Assembly: GCF_003545715.1 (NCBI RefSeq)
Contig: NZ_QVNU01000001.1
Coordinates: forward strand, 930,001-994,000
Reading direction: 5' to 3'
DNA from: Taibaiella koreensis
GTDB taxonomy: Bacteria > Bacteroidota > Bacteroidia > Chitinophagales > Chitinophagaceae
DNA: 64,000 nucleotides
The first letter of the stretch is position 1, and each line of letters starts with the position of its first letter. Both the position numbers and the translations under genes were made by a program. The notes beneath the pieces were generated by a model. That model had not been told where the DNA came from. It searched no databases and was given only the letters and a program-made list of their open reading frames with translations. Below are positions 61,509 to 64,000 of the stretch, piece after piece.

Positions 61509-62261
61509 TCAGATAATGGTCGGCTCCTTAATGTATTCCAGGAACAGCGCCAGCCCTTTCCTTTTTTCTTCATCAAGAAAGTAGCGGATATTCTCTTTAT
61601 AATAAGTGTTCAGGTCGTAAACAGGGTAGGGGTTTTCTGCTATTACCTCGTCCAGGTGCCGCAGACCCAGGGCGTTGGCCTCGTTGAACTGTTGCAGGAA
61701 GGCCTCCGGCAGTTCCTTGTTGGCCACCCAGGCGGCAAAGATGAAGGGAAGGCCTGTAAATTGTTGCCAATGTTCGGCAAGATCGTAGATATAGGGGAAA
61801 TGCGGCAGCTGGGCCAGCGCCCGGTCGCCGATGATGACCCCGGCATCGCGGCCATCGATCAGCTCGATATAATGTTCGGGAGCCTGCAGGAGAACGACGT
61901 CTTTTTTCCAGTAATGCTTGAGCAGCACCTGAGCCAGTCGTACCGAAGTACGGCTCTGGTAGTCCAGGTAAACCCTTTCAATGTCTTCCAGCGGTACCTT
62001 ACTGAACAGGCATACCGAAGCGACATTGCCCTCTGCGCCGATCCCATAGTCCGATACGATGCTGGCGCCGGGAATAGTCGGTATCGCGGCCACCGGCACC
62101 AGGCCCATGTCGACCGATCCGTCGCGCAGGTGCTGTGCAATAAGGGAGGGGTATTCCAGCACAAGATCGATATCCTGCATCACAGCATGGTGCGATATTC
62201 CGTAAAGTAATGGTTTGGTATTGAGGTAACTTACGGCAGAAACTTTTATTTTGCGGTCCAA
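61509..62261 (-). CDS. mqnA: Chorismate dehydratase (futalosine menaquinone pathway)
   Basis: A 250-residue enzyme of the periplasmic-binding-protein fold that makes 3-enolpyruvoyl-benzoate from chorismate. The MqnA start KVSAVSYLNTKPLLYGI and later VDMGLVPVAAIP, with SRTSVRLAQVLL and the interior FIFAAWVANKE, are characteristic. Its presence implies the organism makes menaquinone by the futalosine route. The likely start codon is TTG at 62261; no ATG fits. A promoter TTG-N19-TACCTTTG lies 17 bp upstream. Confidence 0.92.
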   Translation of the reverse strand: MDRKIKVSAVSYLNTKPLLYGISHHAVMQDIDLVLEYPSLIAQHLRDGSVDMGLVPVAAIPTIPGASIVSDYGIGAEGNVASVCLFSKVPLEDIERVYLDYQSRTSVRLAQVLLKHYWKKDVVLLQAPEHYIELIDGRDAGVIIGDRALAQLPHFPYIYDLAEHWQQFTGLPFIFAAWVANKELPEAFLQQFNEANALGLRHLDEVIAENPYPVYDLNTYYKENIRYFLDEEKRKGLALFLEYIKEPTII

Positions 62262-62278
62262 GATTGTAATTTTGACTG

Positions 62279-62308
62279 CAAAGGTAATCGAAATGTATCC
62301 CCGGGCAA
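62279..62308 (-). promoter_or_regulatory. Promoter of mqnA
   Basis: On the minus strand TTG (62306-62308), 19 bp, TACCTTTG (62279-62286). This is an exact match to the Bacteroidota promoter form. Confidence 0.7.
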
Positions 62309-62358
62309 GGCTTTGCTGTTATTGCTTTCCCGCTATTGAAGATATTTAAATTCCACAT

Positions 62359-62823
62359 TTGTCACTTATTATTTATACCGACGGCGCATCGCGCGGCAAT
62401 CCCGGCAGGGGAGGCTACGGCGCCATATTGCAATGGGGCGGTAAAGAAAAAGAGCTTTCCGCCGGCTATAAGCTCACGACCAACAACCGCATGGAATTGC
62501 TGGGTGTGATCAAAGCCCTGGAGGCGCTTACCCGCGAAAGTCTTGATATCCAGATCTTCACCGACTCCGAGTATGTGGTCAATTCTATTGAGAAAGGCTG
62601 GGTTTTCGGCTGGGAGAAGAAAGGATTTGCGGGGAAAAAGAATGTAGACCTGTGGCAGCGGTTCCTGAAGCTCTACAGGAAGCACCGGATCAAGATGAAC
62701 TGGGTGAAAGGACATGCCAGCAATGTGATGAACAACCGTTGCGATGTGCTGGCTACACGGGCTGCCGACGGCGGCAACCTGCTTACCGACGAAGTATACG
62801 AAATGGAGTATTACGCCCAATAG
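62359..62823 (+). CDS. rnhA: Ribonuclease HI
   Basis: A 154-residue enzyme that cuts the RNA strand of RNA-DNA hybrids. All four catalytic carboxylates are present: D8 (YTDGASRGN), E46 (NNRMELLGV), D69 (FTDSEYV) and D129 (NNRCDVLA), along with the basic loop (GWEKKGFAGKKNVDLW). The start appears to be TTG at 62359, since no ATG gives the conserved N-terminal strand. It is divergent from mqnA with about 100 bp between starts. Confidence 0.95.
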   Translation: MSLIIYTDGASRGNPGRGGYGAILQWGGKEKELSAGYKLTTNNRMELLGVIKALEALTRESLDIQIFTDSEYVVNSIEKGWVFGWEKKGFAGKKNVDLWQRFLKLYRKHRIKMNWVKGHASNVMNNRCDVLATRAADGGNLLTDEVYEMEYYAQ

Positions 62824-62839
62824 GCTTTCCCTAATCATA

Positions 62840-64000
62840 ATGGCCTGCCCCGGCAGGTTGCTAAAACAGATCACCTTGAACCTGAAAAGAATTGGAACGG
62901 CTTTGTTGCTTTCCCTGTCCTGCATAGTATCGGCGCAGCAGCCTTATTGGCAGCAGCGCGTCGATAACCATATCGCGGTTACCCTCGACGACAAGGAGCA
63001 TATGCTGCATGGCCATATCAGCATGCGCTATGCCAACAATTCGCCCGATACACTGCGCTATATCTATATGCATCTTTTTCCCAATGCCTATAGCAGCGAC
63101 CGGACGGCATTTGAACGGCAGGCAGTCGAGAACAGGAATACGAAGCATTATTTTAGCGCTGAAAAGGACCGCGGCTATATAGACAGCCTTAAGTTTTCCG
63201 TGTTTTCCGGCGAAATGGGCCGGCTGGCAGGCGTAGTAACCACGGCAGATCCCGATGTGATACGCCTGGTGCTGCCGGAGCCGCTGGCGCCGGGAGGGCA
63301 GGTGACCATTGAAACGCCTTTCCGGGTAAAGCTTCCGCTTACGTTTTCCCGCATGGGGCACGAGGGGCAATCTTACCAGGTATCGCAATGGTTCCCAAAG
63401 CCGGCGGTATACGATGCCCGTGGCTGGCACCAGATGCCCTATCTCGACCAGGGCGAGTTCTACAGCGAGTACGGGGCTTATCATGTGGAGGTGACCTTGC
63501 CGGAGAACTATGTGATCATGGGCACGGGAAACATTCTTGAAGCAACAGAGCGGGCATGGCTGGATAGCCTGTCCCGCATGCCTGCCCGCTATACAGAAAA
63601 GGAAAGCCGCAAGAGCGCCTTGCTTAGAGATACGGTCAATATACCTTCGTCGACGGCCATGAAGACCGTAACCTTCGAGGAGGAGAATATTCACGACTTT
63701 GCCTGGTTTGCCGATAAACGATGGCTGGTGCGGAAAGATACGATAGCCGTTCCCGGAACGGGGAACAGCGTTACTGCCTATGCATGCTACCTGCCACGGC
63801 ATGAAGCCGGGTGGAGCAAAAGCATGCAGTGGATCCGCGATGCGATCGGGGGCTACAGCACTGCCGTAGGTCCCTATCCCTACAAGACGGTGAAGGCAGT
63901 AGAAGGTGCGTTGAGCGCAGGAGGGGGTATGGAATATCCTACGATCACCGTTATCGCTGCATCGAATAATGAGGAAGAGGTGCATACGGCCGTAGTGCAC
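62840..64000 (+). CDS. M1 family metallopeptidase (partial, N-terminal part)
   Basis: The first 387 codons of a gene running off the right edge. The ATG at 62840 leads through a short charged start into a signal peptide (ending VSAQQ, about residue 33). The rest is the N-terminal beta domain of an M1 aminopeptidase (DNHIAVTLDDKEHMLHG, QWFPKPAVYD). It reaches the substrate-binding motif GGGMEYPT near residue 370, equivalent to GAMEN. The zinc motif HExxH should follow just beyond the window. Likely a periplasmic aminopeptidase. It begins 17 bp after rnhA and may share its transcript. Confidence 0.88.
   Translation, partial: MACPGRLLKQITLNLKRIGTALLLSLSCIVSAQQPYWQQRVDNHIAVTLDDKEHMLHGHISMRYANNSPDTLRYIYMHLFPNAYSSDRTAFERQAVENRNTKHYFSAEKDRGYIDSLKFSVFSGEMGRLAGVVTTADPDVIRLVLPEPLAPGGQVTIETPFRVKLPLTFSRMGHEGQSYQVSQWFPKPAVYDARGWHQMPYLDQGEFYSEYGAYHVEVTLPENYVIMGTGNILEATERAWLDSLSRMPARYTEKESRKSALLRDTVNIPSSTAMKTVTFEEENIHDFAWFADKRWLVRKDTIAVPGTGNSVTAYACYLPRHEAGWSKSMQWIRDAIGGYSTAVGPYPYKTVKAVEGALSAGGGMEYPTITVIAASNNEEEVHTAVVH

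Noticed and set aside
62861-64000. A 379-codon minus-strand frame at the right edge
   Set aside because: The plus strand encodes a clear M1 peptidase with a signal peptide and GMEYP motif through the same region.
1-64000. tRNA, rRNA, insertion sequence or prophage genes
   Set aside because: No tRNA-like cloverleaf or GGTTCGA-type arm was found in the intergenic stretches, and no transposase, integrase or phage protein was recognised.

Overview
The window is chromosomal DNA from a member of the Bacteroidota, most likely Chitinophagaceae or a close relative. The evidence is: seven secreted proteins with type IX secretion (T9SS) C-terminal domains (two type A, five gliding-motility/type B); promoters of the Bacteroidota form TTG-N19-TAnnTTTG; a LytS/LytTR two-component pair; an S9B dipeptidyl peptidase; BshA (bacillithiol); MqnA (futalosine menaquinone route); and a DUF2157/DUF4401/GDYXXLXY membrane operon. 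I see no tRNA or rRNA gene, CRISPR array, insertion sequence or prophage. Nearly all of the window is coding, with short intergenic gaps and clear hairpin terminators.

Layout. 1-7.6 kb: a secreted trypsin-like protease, a DUF308-type membrane protein, an RsmB/NOP2-type rRNA methyltransferase, a T9SS subtilase, a cupin, a DUF1835 protein and an isoaspartyl peptidase. 7.7-9.7 kb: an MbnP-like lipoprotein followed by a MauG/MbnH-like di-haem peroxidase, a probable copper/kynurenine maturation pair. 9.7-16.1 kb: a GT4 glycosyltransferase and two large T9SS type-B proteins with PKD and Ig-like domains and near-identical 3' ends. 16.4-18.3 kb: an ECF sigma factor, a putative membrane anti-sigma factor and a Spy/CpxP-like secreted protein. 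18.4-22.9 kb: fmt, a methyltransferase, bshA, a small cytochrome c, folA and a shortened methyltransferase-like gene. 22.9-26.3 kb: surface polysaccharide genes (O-antigen ligase, Wzz-like, FkbM). 26.3-29.2 kb: prfA and a T9SS type-A protein.

29.4-43.2 kb is the most striking part: three consecutive giant T9SS type-B paralogues (1,324, 1,340 and about 1,722 residues) built from DUF7948, an SBBP-type beta-propeller, PKD/Ig-like domains and a sorting domain. The first two share about 1.1 kb at roughly 99% nucleotide identity, including a perfect 44-bp palindromic terminator. The third carries eight tandem repeats of about 49 residues inserted inside its propeller, bounded by short direct repeats.

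43.3-53.2 kb: a GH3-family acyl-adenylase, the DUF2157-DUF4401-GDYXXLXY operon, a beta-lactamase-fold lipoprotein and an RND pump plus TolC pair without an adaptor gene. 53.4-64 kb: small secreted proteins, a LytTR regulator with a LamG-LytS kinase, a transketolase C-terminal half, a DivIC/FtsB protein, dipeptidyl peptidase IV, divergent mqnA/rnhA (both apparently starting with TTG) and the first part of an M1 aminopeptidase running off the right edge.

Functionally the window mixes housekeeping genes (fmt, prfA, folA, rnhA, divIC, mqnA, bshA) with a large investment in cell-surface adhesin-like proteins, polysaccharide assembly and envelope sensing. All functional calls rest on reading motifs by eye; no database search was run.
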